From assembly GCA_003993805.1 (NCBI GenBank), contig RSEF01000012.1:239268-303267 (forward strand): 64,000 nt of DNA, read 5' to 3'. This document shows positions 45,471-58,139 of this stretch, piece after piece. Under the pieces are notes generated by a model that ran no database searches, had not been told where the DNA came from, and worked only from the letters and a program-made list of their open reading frames with translations. Position 1 is the first letter of the stretch; every line of letters begins with the position of its first letter. The stretch is from Himantopus leucocephalus. Its lineage: Eukaryota; Chordata; Aves; Charadriiformes; Recurvirostridae. The position numbers were made by a program, and so were the translations under genes.

Positions 45471-45577
45471 TGAGGACTGCCTTGTGGTTAAGACAGATTT
45501 GTCCAATGATCTCTTTCTCAGTCCCGGCTCTGCCAGCAGCAGCCTGTGACACTGGCAAATACCGTTTCCTTGCTATG
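45471..45577 (+). mobile_element. MIR-like SINE
   Basis: CTTGTGGTTAAGACAG matches the 5' half of MIR (TAGTGGTTAAGAGC). CAGTCCCGGCTCTGCCAGCA and GCCTGTGACACTGGCAAATA match the central and 3' parts (CCCGGCTCTGCCACTNNCAGCTGTGTGACCTTGGGCAAA) in the right order and spacing. MIRs are tRNA-derived SINEs that were active before mammals and birds diverged in part, so copies in birds are few and old. Confidence 0.5.
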
Positions 45578-48309
45578 GGAATGCACTTCCGTATGAATTT
45601 CCCTGGGCTATACTCTTGTGTCATTAAAGCTAATCCTGTCCTTTGAATATGTTATTGAATCAGATTCTTCTCTTTCTCTTTATTAATCATACATACTGAA
45701 TCAGAATGGCAGCCTCTCACCCCATCTGGCTTTTCTGTGTAGATTCAGGCTTAATTTCCATCTGAAGTTACTAAATATTTCCAGGGGCTGCAGGAGTAGG
45801 AAGTGCTGGTACCCTCAGTGCCGTGGCAATCAGGGTGTAAAAAGATGCCAGTCCCACATTGCTGTCTAACCTACTGCTGTTATTTCTGAGAGCGCTACCA
45901 GTGCTGTCAGAGAAAACCAGAGCAAGTAGAAAAGACATTATTCAGTCTAGAAAGAAAATTGTGATGGTCAGGGGTGATGGGAAAGGAGTGATTGAAGGTT
46001 CCTCCTCCAAAACATCTCCTAGCCTACTCTGCTGTCTCATCTGCAGCCTCAGTGGGGTGTCAGGCAAGACCTGGACGTTAATGAACGTAAGGAGGCTTGA
46101 ATGTGGCAACTGGTAATTGCAGATAACTGTGGGAGTGATGATGCCAAGATTGTCACTGGAATGCCAAAAGGATCCAACTGGAGTGCTTAAAATTCAGACA
46201 TGTAGGACTGTTTTTAGACCCCGTTCTCACCTCTCACGGTGGCTTTACGCAAACCCTGCTGGATTATCATCACTCTTCAAAACTAGGCACGCTTTTGAAG
46301 TTCCTAAATTCAGGTAGAATTTTAGAATTTTTTTCCTGTCTAAACACCGGTTGTCTCTGGCAGCTCCTTTTGCGTGCTGGTGTCCCATCTTACACCTGAG
46401 GCTGTCGAAGATCCTCCGCAGCATGCCCCGACTCCTGCGCAGTGCCGAATGGCCTTGCAGATCACATCATTCCTGCCTGGCTGGGGAGGTGCAGGGAGCC
46501 GGTGACAAAGTGAGCAGGCGTGGCTGCAGGGGAAGCGCTGACTTGTCTGTCTTGTGCTTTGAAATACCTGTTCAGGGTACTACTGATGCCAGAAAATGCT
46601 GGCTATGGATAGGAGTAAAAAGGATTCCCTTGGATAGGAGTAAATTAATATACAAAAATCCCTCCCTAGCAGCTGATACCCAATGTACTGTGTTTATACT
46701 TTTCTGTTGGCCTCAATGTTTTATGTATAGTTCCTGCATAATTTTTGCATAATGTAGAATTGCACCAAATGGCTCTTCCCTCAAAGTGTTAGTGTGCTCC
46801 TGCGTGAGCTGGCCCCGGGCAGTAGAAGGTAGTTGACAGAGCACGGGAAAAGCTGGCGCGGTGATTTCATTGGCCTCGCGTTGAATTAATCCTCTGGGGA
46901 CTTGAAGGAAAACGTGAAGTGTTGCCAAGACTTGAGGTCAGAGCGAAGCTCGAGGGATGAATCCCTGCCTGAATCAAGTCACGGCTCCCTTAGTCTGCCC
47001 TCTCTAAATCTGTGCATGAGTCCGAATACTTTAAACATTGTTCAAGAAAAGGCAATATCCCTGGAGGCATGTGTGCAGAACACACAGCGTATCCGGTGGG
47101 GGTGGATGGAAAGGTCCGCAGAGCACACTGGACTCCTCCCGCAGTAACCACAGGCCATTACAAGTGCCCTTGTTCTTGCTCAAGAAGCGAGTTGTCACCA
47201 GAGGAGCCGGAGGAGGAGATTGCTAAGTGTTTGCGAGGGTTAAAAGTGGAATAGAAATCAGGGCTGGACCCAGCCTCCTCTCTGCCTGAAGTGCTGGATT
47301 TGAGATAAGTGGATGTCAAACCTCCCTCTCAACTGTTGCATCAGGAACAAAATGTTGGGTTTTCCCCCATTAATTTAGCCAGCCAGACCCTTGACTTTCC
47401 ACCAGGGTCATGTCACATTGGCAATCAAAGGGCTTTGCAAGTATCTGGAGCCAGAACCTGCAAACCTCCCGCTGCAAGCACGCCTTCATTCTGCTCTGAG
47501 GATCTCCCCAAAATATGCAGTCTTCTGGTGGCTGCTCATGGACAGAAAGGATCACACGAGGGCCCCGTCCTGGTGTAGCTCTCTGCCTTTTGGGTGCAAA
47601 AGGTATCTTTCAAAATGCTGTTAAAAGCCACATTTTTCCCTTTCATGGGGAATTTGGAGAGTTCTGATTTTTTTTTTCTCTTTTTTTTTCTTGAAATCAA
47701 AACAAAACCTCGAAGTTGGATTTCTGGTGAAGAGCATTGCAAAAATAATAGAGGCCATCACAATGCAGTCATCCTCATTTCAATTGCATTTTTTTTTCCT
47801 AGAAAACTGTCCAAAGTAAACAATTCAAATGTACCTTTAAAATACAGAAATGTCGGCTTTGTGCAAGGGTGCCCAAGACGTAGTTTCTGTTTCGATTTTC
47901 CAACTGAAAATGTAAAAATCATCCAACAGTGGGCTTTTGGTGAATCGACCTTGTCCTGCCCAGACCGTTGGTTTAGGTTAGGCTTTGAGGAAACTAGCCT
48001 TGCTGCGGGCAGCCGCTGCTTCACCACCGCTTGGCCTGTTGCCTTCATCTTGCAAAGCCTTGCTTTACCTTCGGCTCCCAGGATTAATTCTGCACCCTTC
48101 TGCTGGTGGGGGATGGGGGGGGCTGATGCAGGGTGCTGCAGGAGTGGGACTTGCTGCTGGGTGTTGCTTACCTAAGGCAAAGGGATCCTGGGACACGTAG
48201 TTTGAGTTAACCCTGAGAGACACAGGAGGCTGAGCAATCAGCAGGGTAGTGGGAGATTTGGCAAGGGGTGCCTGGGAGGCTTTGGGAAGATTGGGAGCAG
48301 CTGAGGCAC
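45578..48309. other. Gene-free unique DNA
   Basis: A 14-base phrase TGGATAGGAGTAAA is repeated at 46606-46619 and 46631-46644. A T/C tract at 47668-47692 makes a Phe-rich part of the frame 47594-48175 (193 codons), which otherwise has no domain. A 10-bp inverted repeat AGGGGTGCCT/AGGCACCCCT lies at 48264-48313. Confidence 0.55.
46606..46644. repeat. Two-copy direct repeat, 14 bp, 25-bp period
   Basis: TGGATAGGAGTAAA is present twice, separated by AAAGGATTCCC-type sequence. No N is near. Confidence 0.85.
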
Positions 48310-48451
48310 CCCTGGCAGATGAAATACCTCCTACAAGGGGACTGTGGGTTACTCTCAGCACCTGAGCTGAGTTGAGGTTNCCCTGGCAGAGTGAAATACC
48401 TCCTACAAGGGGACTGTGGGTTACTCTCAACACCTGAGCTGAGTTGAGGTT
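48310..48451. other. Single-N join with a 70-bp duplication
   Basis: The 70 bp before the N at 48380 (48310-48379) and the 71 bp after it (48381-48451) are nearly identical, both running from CCCTGGCAGA to GAGCTGAGTTGAGGTT. They differ by one inserted G and one A/G change. This fits two overlapping contig ends, possibly from the two parental alleles. The minus frame 48065-48664 (199 codons) repeats a peptide because of it and is not real. Confidence 0.88.
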
Positions 48452-50422
48452 TGATTTAGGACAAGATTTGGAAGCAAGTTGAAAGATAAAGCAGCGGCTG
48501 GGAGAGAAGGAGGTGGTTTGTGTTTGGCGAGTGGCTGGTGCTGCTTTCCCCAGCTCCAGGAGAGCCTGGGGCCAGGAGAGCTGGTGGGAGGAGAGTCGCG
48601 GTAAGTGTGGTAAGCCCCATTGTGCTAGCCTGCCGTCTGAAAAGACGTTTTCCAGTTTATCCAAAAAGCAGCGTGTTCCTTGGAATAGGAGACTTGTTGA
48701 AGTTGCTCAGCAGGGATGGAGCAAGGAGGGGCTGGAGCCAGGCAGCAGGTCTGCTGTGCTCTCAGGAACGTGTGACTCTGTTTGTCTGTCTGTGTTAAGC
48801 GTCTTTGTATGTAATTAGCTCCATAAAGCAGATGCAAACTCGGTTGTGTCTTGGCCACACAGTTGTGTTTTTGCTTTGGGACAGCCATCTGTAAGGCAGT
48901 AATGCTTTGCTGTTCTAGCAGGCTCTCAAATTGGTGGGCAGCGTGTTTTGGGAAGGGAAGGAGCTGAATTTGCACAAAGGCTCGGGGTTGAGAGGGTATC
49001 CCAAAACCCAGAACACATGTACCAGTACTAGCACTGGTGGAGCAGCTGTGCTCTGCAAAGGTGTTCTCTCCCCCACTGCTGCCAGGTCTGTTCCCAAGTG
49101 GAAACTGGCCATGTGTGGACCCGTTGGTGTGGGCTGGAGACAGGAGGAAGAAATGGTGTCTGTGACTAGTTAGTTAATGGCATGGGTGTTCTGGAAGGGG
49201 ATGAAGGAGAAGGTGGAAGTTGATAGAGTTGCTCTGTGCTTGTCACTGCAAGTTTGTGGGCTCATAAGGAAATGTGCAGTACTGCAAGGGGCTGGCTTGT
49301 CCGTCGGTCCAGGGATTGCTGCTTTTGCCATAACTTTGGTCTTTGGTACGAAGTTGTGGCTGGGGGAGAGCTGCTTCCTCCATCACGCTCAGCTCCTGAA
49401 AATGACGTGCAAGCGACTTTGGTCTGGCAAAACTCCCTGACCTTCCCCAATTCCTCTATCTCGTGCTGAGGGCGAGAGCACAGTCACTGGGAAGCAGGGG
49501 ATCTGGCACTGAGTAGGTTCTTGCATCTGTGTGTGCTTCAAGTGCCCTGTCTTCAGTGTTTGTGCTGAAGGTGCGGGTAGGTCTCCAACGTCCCATACAA
49601 AGGGAAGGAGAACTAATGTTAACGAGGGATCCTGAATGCAGGTGCTCTGAGTTGCAGCTGAGTTTGTTCTTAAGAGAGCCCAGGGGATTGATGCTGAGTG
49701 TGAGGAACAAGCCTTTAACTCCCTGACATGCATTTCTGCTCTAACAGTGCCTCAGTGTGACATATTTTACCCCTTTAGTGGCCTGTGGCTGCCCAGTAGA
49801 GCAGAGGGCTTCTGGGGTGCTTTGTTCTGGTGCCTTACCCAGGCTGGGCATCCCTCAGCAGCGGAGCTTGCCTGGGGCTGGGAGCTGCTGGAGGGCAGGG
49901 CAGAGAGGTGTCTGCTGGCAAGCAGTGGGTATCAGTAGGCAGCTTCTGACAGGCATCTCCTGAAGGTGCGGAAAGAGGGGCGGGGGGGAAAGGACTAGCA
50001 TGTGATTTGAGCAAACACGTGAAAATTTCCAGCAACTGTTTCTTGGATTTCATGCCCATGCTCATTTGCTGGGCTGCCACGCGTTGCAGGGTTAGAGGAA
50101 TGTTGAAGCTTTAAAAAAGTGTAGTCCATGTGGGCTGAGTTAGAGGAGCGTGTGTACACACGTGCAAAGTCAACCCCCATGTATGTGGCTAAAGGACCCG
50201 AGTCAGAGAATTCATCGTGTAACTGGTATTTCTGCACATAAGTAGATATTTCTGTATTTGGTGCGGGGAGAAAAAAACTCCAGTGTGAACCCAAGAGAAT
50301 CTGATATGGCTGATCTCAAAAGAAAATGTGGAATATAAAGTGATCTTAAGTGTCTCTAGTGCTGTATTTGTACTCGCTGACTTTTGAGGTAAAAGGGGGA
50401 CAATACGGTACCTCTGGTATGC
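48452..50422. other. Gene-free unique DNA
   Basis: Frames at 48513-48818, 48625-48975 and 49389-49733 are on opposing strands over shared bases. Nothing recognised. Confidence 0.6.
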
Positions 50423-50438
50423 AAAAAAAAAAAAAAAA
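50423..50438 (+). repeat. Poly-A run
   Basis: Sixteen A follow GGTATGC. No retrotransposed sequence is recognised upstream, so it is called only as a homopolymer. Confidence 0.9.
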
Positions 50439-53400
50439 GAGGACAGTTAAAGAATGGCGTTTTTAAGTGTATGGGCCAACCTAGAAGTATTGAGACAGTA
50501 GCAAAGTACCGAGATGCCAGCTGAAGAGGCAGGTCACTTTGACCCACCTCTCTTCTCCCAAGTGAATCTTTCTGAAACACTGGAGACCCTTATATCTGTA
50601 AATACTCAGCTATTTAAATACTATCCTACATACCGGAGGAAATCTACTGGAAGTGAAGGGCAGTAGGAAACAGCTTGTGGGTGTGGATGCTGTTGCCATC
50701 TGCTGCAAGGGGTCGGGATGCTGAGCAGTGTCATGAGCACTGTGCTAATAATGCCAGGTGAGGTGCCTTGGCCTGCCAGGAGGTCATTGCATTGGTGAGG
50801 CTGGATATTAGCATCCTGCTTGTCTGCTGACTGTGCATGGCATGGAAAGTATCAGTACCTGAGACCCTTCTTAGAGTGCAGGGGAGTCAGAGCTGGAGAC
50901 CTGGAGTATGTTAAGCTGCCTTTATTTCCATGTAAGCCTGTTGAGAGTGTCACACTATCAAGCAAAGACATACCAAGGAGTAGAGGTTATTAAAACACGT
51001 TTCAAAAGTGCCTGAAAGTTGAGCATATTTGGATTTTAATGACCAGATTTGTAGGACTTGATGCCTCCTCAGGCTATGGTGAAGGAACATAGCTATCCCA
51101 TTCAGCCACTGGTGCGGCAGGTCCAGCTGCTTTGTGGTCCCACCAGGCTCTTGCCATAGAGATGTCCTCTTCTGGGGTCCCACAGAGCTGCACCAAGGCC
51201 AAGCCATGGTCACGGTGGGGGTGCTGCTGCTTTACGGAGCTGATGCTGCAAGCCAAAGTGCTCTACAGTGAAAATACCAGACTAGATTTCTCCACAATAG
51301 CAACCTGCCCTATATAATCGTGGCTGCCTTGTTTTGGGGAGGAAACAGCACGGTGCTCGGGCTGTGTGGACTGGGGTGTGGGGACAGTGCAGCTGCAGGC
51401 TGAAGCTCAGCCTCACTGTCTGCACCTATCTGGAGTTCACCTCTCATTTCTCCTGAAATGCACTGAGAAGAGCCCTTGTTCCCTGTGGTCCTCACACCTT
51501 TCAGTCAAGTGTTTGAGGAGCACTCCTCTGCCTCTCCAGCAGGATAGGTCCTGCTAGCCTGACCTCGCTTGATGCCACTTCATCCCTTGCCAAAGTTGCT
51601 GCCGTCTGTGGGGTCACCTCAACAGATTGACACATTGTCTTCAGCTTCTATGCTCCTGGGTGACTTTTCTTGGAAGGATTTGAGCCTGTTGCCTGAGACA
51701 AGTGCATGAATGAGTTGAACAGGCTGCTCTAACTTGTGTCGGCTATGTCCTTCTGCCTCATCCACAAACAATGCTGAGGGCTGGCTCACGAGCCCCCAGC
51801 TCCAGCCTCTCTACTTTCTCTGCAAGGGAAGAGAATCCACATGGAGGGGAATGTACTACTGTTTTCGTCTCACAAGAGACATTCAGATCTAGTCCAGCAC
51901 AGCAAACTACAATTACTGTGGGGGTCAGGAGCCATAGCACTGTTATGGGCCACACAACAATCCTTGTAAGTCGGCATAACTGAGGCTGGGGGTGGGTAAC
52001 TTGGAGGAGTCAAACTGGAGCTCAGCAGAGAGCAGCACGCACAATACCGAGGTGTTTCTGCATACTCACGTTTCACCCGAAGCTCTCCAAAGCAGATGCC
52101 AAGATGTGGTGCCTGCTTGGCTTATGGTGCAGGGGGCAGCGGGGAAGGTTTTGTCTTTAAAAAGATGGTCAGGCAGTTTCTGAGGATCATTTTGAGTGTT
52201 TTGTTCCTCAGACAGAGATCCTGAGACTGGAGACCCAGAGTTATGCGAAGCAAATCTTGAAGAGCTTTCTCAGACTTGGTAAACCAAGGAGGGACAAACA
52301 AAACCACTCACTGATTCTGATTAGAGAGAGCTTTGAATTCAGTTGCAATGTGAATAGCAAGTCTAATTTTCTAGCTTGTGGCATGAACTCGGAACCACTC
52401 AGACTCCTGAAAGTGGGACTAGGTGTAGGAAAACACTAACTAAAGTTATCAGCTTCAGCATGTGAATTATTTATTCTGCTTATAAAAAAGCTTGTTCTCT
52501 CCAGCAAGTTGCTTATTCCTATTTTTAAGTTGTGGGGGTGGTTTGAACTGTGCGCTGCTCTGAGTCAGGCATCAGATGTCCCCAATGAGCAGATAAGCTG
52601 ACTTCTGCACGGTGAGCTGGTGTGACCACAGTGCCTCGGGCCGCATGGTGCCAGGGAGGTACTGGTTGTGGTATATGTCACGGAGTGTTTCTATGGGGGC
52701 AAAAGCAGTGCGACATATGTTAGAGCAAGTGTACGCTCAGCCTGCATAAACCATGTGCCTTTAACCTCAGAGATCTGATCAAAGCCATCAGAAAGTCACA
52801 GAAGTTTCCCAGGGTGTGGGTGGTAGAGCTGGCTCCCTTTAACCACAGGCTGGGACAAAGGTTGGCCCAAGTGACCCTGGTGGTGGAAACTGGACAGCCC
52901 TGTGTCTCTGGGCTTTGCAAGGGTCTTTTCATGGTGCAGAGTGATCTCCTCTGTAGCTGGACAGTTCTTGCGGGCTACTTTGATGAGTTCAGTCCCTCTG
53001 AGCAACTTTGTCACCATGTGTCAGCAGTTTTTGTGAGATGGACCAACTGGCTTCTGTGCTTGGTGCCTCTGTCACAGAGGTTTTGATGCATATTGAATGA
53101 AAATGATGAAAGTCCTGCTCCAAAGAGCTGTCAAGTGTGCAGTCATGTCTTCTCCTCCAATTACCAGTGGGCTCCATCCATGGCCTTCATCTTCCCAGGC
53201 TCCTGGTGTGTCCTGGAGCCATAACCCATTCCTGGCTGAGTGCATGGGGTGACTATTCACTGGGTGTGATCGATGGGGGTGTGGGGAAGGGATTTCGCCA
53301 CTCAGATGCCTTTCTTCCTGTGTTTTGTTGCAGTCTTGGTCTCCCATGGCAGCTTAGGCTTAAACACCTGGTGCTGAAAGTTATGGGGAAATCTGTCCCT

Positions 53401-53589
53401 CATCCAGAAAGTCAGCTTTATGGTGTTTACCTTAAATGTCCTTATAATGTCTTCTGTTAAGAGTTGAAGCCCGAGGTAATAGCTGTAACTCAAACTTATT
53501 CCTAAAGAGTTACTTGGTGCTGATATTTTGGTCATCAACAGTATTTTAATTGAAAGCCTTACCAGGGAACTGTGCTATAGCACTGCTAT
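50439..53589. other. Gene-free unique DNA
   Basis: No frame above 107 codons and none with a domain. No repeat is recognised. Confidence 0.6.
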
Positions 53590-53820
53590 CTCGATGACCG
53601 TGCTCTGTCCCCACGAGCTCCCTGCCAGAGCCGCTCTCGCAGCGGGCTCGGCTCGCCTCAGCGTGCTGCTGGCTCGCCGAGAGCTGGAACGGAGCGCTCA
53701 GCCACCACGCTGATCCAAGCGCTCGCGTTTGGCAGAGGCACAGCCTGTTTCTAAAATCGTCTCCGAGATAGTTTTGCATGGGTTTGCATCTCCCAGACGG
53801 ACGAGCCGGGTGGTATTTTA
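53590..53820. promoter_or_regulatory. CpG-island-like segment
   Basis: I count 22 CpG in 53581-53820, 13 of them in the first 120 bases, where G+C is about two thirds by hand count. The observed CpG is near the number expected from base composition there, whereas most of the window is strongly CpG-poor. This is the signature of unmethylated DNA, usual at promoters. It is short for a classical island. No TATA box or known first exon is evident and the orientation is unknown. Frames over it on both strands (53528-53713 plus, 53546-53779 minus) are Ala/Arg/Leu-rich by composition. Confidence 0.45.
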
Positions 53821-55383
53821 TATGGTGTCATTGTTTGTTTAGCTAATGAAGTAGGAAAAAACAAAGAGCTGGGATCCTTGGCTCTATGAAACAGCTGTCA
53901 ACAAGCAGCCCTGACAGAACAGAGGAGCAGGGACCTAGAAGCTAGGGCACTGAACCAGGGCTCTGAGGGATGCTTTTGATTCCTGACTCCATGCAGTCAT
54001 GGACGAAACGCAGAAAAGGATGCCTCAGCCCAAAAAGAGGAGGGAGAAGCTGAGAGCTGCGTGCTTTTGCTGGTTGTCTCCCAGGGAGCAATTGCTGCAG
54101 TGGTGCGTGGTGGAGGCCAGCTTTTGTCTGCCGCTGCCTGCCTGGAGCGAACGTGACCCACTTCTGCAAACGTTTCCAGAGTCTTCCTTCTGGAAGAACT
54201 TGCCCACAGAAGTGTGGTTTCCCTCCCTTGTGGCTCGTGCCCTACCATGTAATGTGGGGCAGTTCCTTCAGTTGTTTTTATCTGGTGCTGAGGAGGCCAG
54301 TGAGAAGCTCCTGCCTGGAGGCGCTCTGCTGGTGAGTAGAAAGCACAAGGAAAACAATAAAATGTCTTATTGCATCCCCCCTTTAGTTTGCCATTTTGAC
54401 TTCAGATGCAAGCTGCCATCGTTTCCACATGGAGCAGCCACATGAAAAGCACCACTAAACAGTTCTCTGCAAGAAACACAGCAGCTAAATATATTTAATC
54501 TGTGGGTATTGTTCATCTTGGCTTTAATTTCCTGTTCTCAAAAGGTTTAGGAATTTAAATCCATGAATCATTACTGAAGCTGTTAATGCTTGGAGCCTTT
54601 TTAAAAAATGGAGATAAAGGAACTGATATTAATACCAGCTTAGCATGAATTCAGACAGAACAACTCTGTGAGAAGTTTACTGCCATCCCAGAGATACCAC
54701 TTGGTTTCTAACCATGATGAAAGCTGCTAAGAAGTGAGTAGGTGGATGAGATCATTCTCCCCCAGGTAAATAGGATGCTTCCATTTTTTTAAAAAAAAAA
54801 AAAGTCTCTGGAAAGTTACGGGCTGCATCATCCCCATCTGGAGACTTCTAGAGCGGCGTACTGTTCCTCTGTTTCTAAAATTGCAGCATCTATTCAAGCA
54901 GTGACTTCTTCAGAGTGTAGTCATGAGATTTCTCTGGGGCTGGAGGTCGTGCACTTGCTCATATTGAATAAAAGCTTGGAAGAAAAATTTGCTCAGTTCC
55001 ATCTAGCTGGGCTTTCAGGCTCCTGCTTTTATACTTGCAGGATGTAAGCAACCTCCCAAAGTCCTGACCTTAACAGGCTCCCAGATACCTCAGAAGCAAG
55101 GTCTGGCCATGAGATGCTTCGGTGGAGGATGTGGCTTCCATTTCTCTGGAGACTGAACAGGATTTAGGGCAAATCAAGTCATCCATCTTCTTTCAAGAGC
55201 CTGGTTTGGTTACAAGACCACTCCAGGCTTCCTTTGAATCCTCTGGGATTGAACCCTGAAGGTCAAAACAGAAAATCCAGGAGAACTTATAGAAAGGTCC
55301 CAACTAATGATTGTAGTCAGAAATTAAATGAAAACTATGCAAGGGGTAGTTTTTTATTTTCACTTTGACTGGGTTTTAGTTCT
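53821..55383. other. Gene-free unique DNA
   Basis: The frame 53999-54445 (148 codons plus) is opposed by three minus frames. A T7/A13 tract lies at 54784-54803. The stretch 54480-54660 is AT-rich and complex. Confidence 0.55.
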
Positions 55384-55474
55384 GGAATGCCATAGATGTA
55401 GAGAATTATTCAGGTGGGGAGTGACTTCTGGAGGTCTTCTAGTCCAATCCCCTACTTGCAGCTGGGCCAACTGG
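55384..55474 (-). mobile_element. Old CR1 3' end
   Basis: Read on the given strand: CCATAGATGTAGAGAATTAT, CAGGTGGGGAGTGACTTCTG, GAGGTCTTCTAGTCCAATCC, GCTGGGCCAACTGG. This follows the reverse complement of a CR1 tail (ATAGAATCATAGAATNNTTNAGGTTGGAAGGGAC, then TCTAGTCCAACCCCCTGC). The terminal octamers have decayed. About 90 bp remain, inserted in the minus direction. Confidence 0.82.
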
Positions 55475-56679
55475 CTGGTTGATAGCGTTCATGGACTCTG
55501 CAGAAGAAGATGCCTGCTCCTTTTTGGTTTGGTTTGTAACTTTGGGTAGCACAGAAGCAGGGAAAACTGCAAGGCAGCTGCAGGAACACATTTGGAAGGA
55601 ACAAGCTTGGTCCTCCTTAGCAAGTTTGCTCTAATGGTTGCTTTTTCCAGGAGGGAGGAGAAATGGCCTTGTTTCTAGCTTCTTCCTTCCTCTGCTTCCC
55701 TCAGGAAAGGGAAGGCTCTGGCGTAGAGGAGGTAGTCCTGCTTCGTCTTGCTCCCTGCACTGGTGGTGTGCCGGAGAGCTGCTGCTAATTGAGGTGGGGG
55801 ATTGGTTTCTGTGTGCATTCACGCTATGACCGAGAGTTCTTGCCGTTGAACAAGCGTATGGTGGAAGGAAGGGTGGGGAGGGGGGGCACAAAGCACAGCA
55901 GTGTATTGTGGCAGTTCAGGAACGTGCTGGCTTGCAAAGGTGCTGGATGTTCAGCGATGCTGCACCAGGTCACTCCGTTGTCCTAACGTTGATAGAGCTG
56001 CAGCAGTTTTGTGCCAAGTGGCTGAGTCTGAATACCTGATGGAATTCAGCATGATTACTGCTGCTCTCCTTTCACCTAAGCACTGCTGAGCCCATGCTGG
56101 GCAGTTTGGATTCACTCTGAACTCGTAGAGCCCCGTGGCATGCTTTTTCCCAATGAGCTGCTTATAAGGAAAAGGCCTCTGTCCCCTTTTTGCCTGTGTT
56201 CTCCATCATCAATTAGCTCGAGTCTCTGAGGCTGCAGCCCGTGACCGCATCTTTTCCTTTCACAGAGCACTCTGGAGCCACTCCTGCTCCTGGAACAAGC
56301 ACTCTCAGAGCCAGAAAGCATCAGGCTCCGTCTGAGCCTCTGGGGCTGTCTCTCCATCTGTTTGTTTAATGACGCGCAGCAGCCTCATCTCTGACTTTGC
56401 ACCCTCAGGACAATAATCCACTCTGATGTTCAGGCCAGCCAGCTATTCTTCCGAGACGAGACTGCGGCTGGTGCACTGTAGGTCAGAGATGGTTTAAAAT
56501 TCTTTTTCTGAATTGCTTTATAGCTCAAAACGTTGCCCTGAGATCTGCAGGATACACAGAAAGCTTGCACAAGTTTGCTTGCTTCTTTTCTGCTGAAGGA
56601 ATGGGTGAGCCTCAAAATCCAGATACAGTTGATATATACAGTTGATAATGCTTGATCTGGTGGGGAGGGCACCAGCTTG
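55475..56679. other. Gene-free unique DNA
   Basis: Opposing frames at 55631-55891 and 55638-55829 cancel each other. An 11-base phrase ATACAGTTGAT is repeated at 56623-56633 and 56636-56646. Confidence 0.6.
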
Positions 56680-56762
56680 AAGGTTGGGAGCTGAGAACTT
56701 TTGTCTAGCTCTGATGCGCAGCCTTGGCCAAGCACCTTTACTCTTCTTTTCTCCCTTTGCTA
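56680..56762 (+). mobile_element. Possible MIR SINE remnant
   Basis: TTTTGTCTAGCTCTGATGCG, CAGCCTTGGCCAAGCACCTT and TACTCTTCTTTTCTCC follow the MIR 3' half in order (CTGGCTCTGCCAC, GACCTTGGGCAAGTCACTTAACCTCTCTG). The gap between the first two blocks is shortened. Confidence 0.38.
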
Positions 56763-58139
56763 CTGGCGTAGCACGATCTGTTCAGATCCTTTGAGGTAGG
56801 ACAGAGGCATGAAGGTTTGCTGAGTTGTTACCATTCTGTAAAGCTGAATGTAGAACCACAATGACGGTGGTGGCAGTAGCACTGCTTTTTAAAAGCTTGC
56901 AGTTTTGTGAAGCGGTGAGGGGTAAGTGACTTGCTGTCACAATCCAGAACCACCAGGATCAGGAAGTATCTATGGCAAAATGGACCTGCCGAGGTGAGTT
57001 GGAGCTGCCCTGTATCCTGTGAACACTGTGTGGTTAATAGAGGAAGGAGCAAAATAAAATAAAAATTAAAAAAAAAAAAACAAAAACAAACCACAAAACC
57101 AAAAAACAACTGAAAAGGAAGACTAGCTTGAGATACATTACTTTGTAGTAGGTGCTTGGAAAAACGCATACCTGGGATAGAGGGGGAAGCAGGCGAACAC
57201 AAGTAGGGCTGTGGTGCCAAATGATGTCTGAAGGAAGTTGGCCCCTGAAATCACCGAGAGCGGCAAAGCTTTAGGAAAGAGACCTCGGTAAAATGCTGGT
57301 TTCAAAATCCTCCTTTGCTCTTAACTGCTTGGTTCCTGTGGCCTTTTGTGTGAGAAAGTGGCGTGGTTCCTCTCTATGCAGAAGCTCAGGTGTCAGAAGG
57401 GAAGAGTGGCAGGGACCGTATCCTCTTGGTGATGCCCAGGTGGTAATAGTCCAAGTGAAATATCCCCAGGAAAGGAAGGCTCCACCGGAGGTGTGCTTTC
57501 AGTTTAGCGCCCTGTTAAATAAGGGGAAACATCCTTCTCCTTCTGGGATGGAATGAGGGAAATATTTGGCTTTCCCATAATCCATTGCTAGCTCTCTGGT
57601 TTTGTTTCGGAGGTGGAGGTCATGTGTGGTATTTCCAGCTTGTTGCACCTCACATCACACTTCATAGGTAGACCAAAGAGGTTACCCAAATAGTCTGGTT
57701 TTGTGCACGAGTCCTTGTACAAAGTGGGGTCCTGTTCTGCCGTGTGCAATCCAGGCCCAGGGCACTGTGAGCAAGACTTTCTGAAGCAGGTGAAATGACC
57801 CCAAGGATTTTTGCAAGCTCCAGGTGGTCTTGGCTCACCACGGGACCGGGAGAAGATGCTTCAGGGGCCCTAAAGAATGAGCACAGGGTGGGGAATGGTG
57901 GGGGGGAGCTAGTTTACCTGCCATGCCATTGAGAAACTCGCACCAGCCAAATATCCACATCTGAACATCTGCAGTTGCTGGCAAAGGCAATGCCAGGCCG
58001 GATGAAATGCAAGCCCTGAATTACAGAGACAGATGGAGCGGGGTAAGAGGGAGGCATGGGTCAGAGGAAAGCAGCAGCTGATACGTGCAGGCATCCTTCT
58101 CCAGGGTGAAGGAGCAGGAGCAATTTCCTTTTCAGAGCC
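56763..58139. other. Gene-free unique DNA with an A-rich tract
   Basis: An A-rich low-complexity tract (AAAAT, AAAAC units around a 13-A run) spans 57050-57118. It has no recognised retrotransposed body. The minus frame 56828-57220 is Phe/Lys-biased because of it. Confidence 0.6.

Noticed and set aside
47594..48175. 193-codon plus-strand frame
   Set aside because: Its Phe-rich part is a T/C tract, the rest has no domain, and a minus frame overlaps it.
48065..48664. 199-codon minus-strand frame with an internal peptide repeat
   Set aside because: The repeat comes from the duplicated flanks of the N at 48380, and the frame has no domain.
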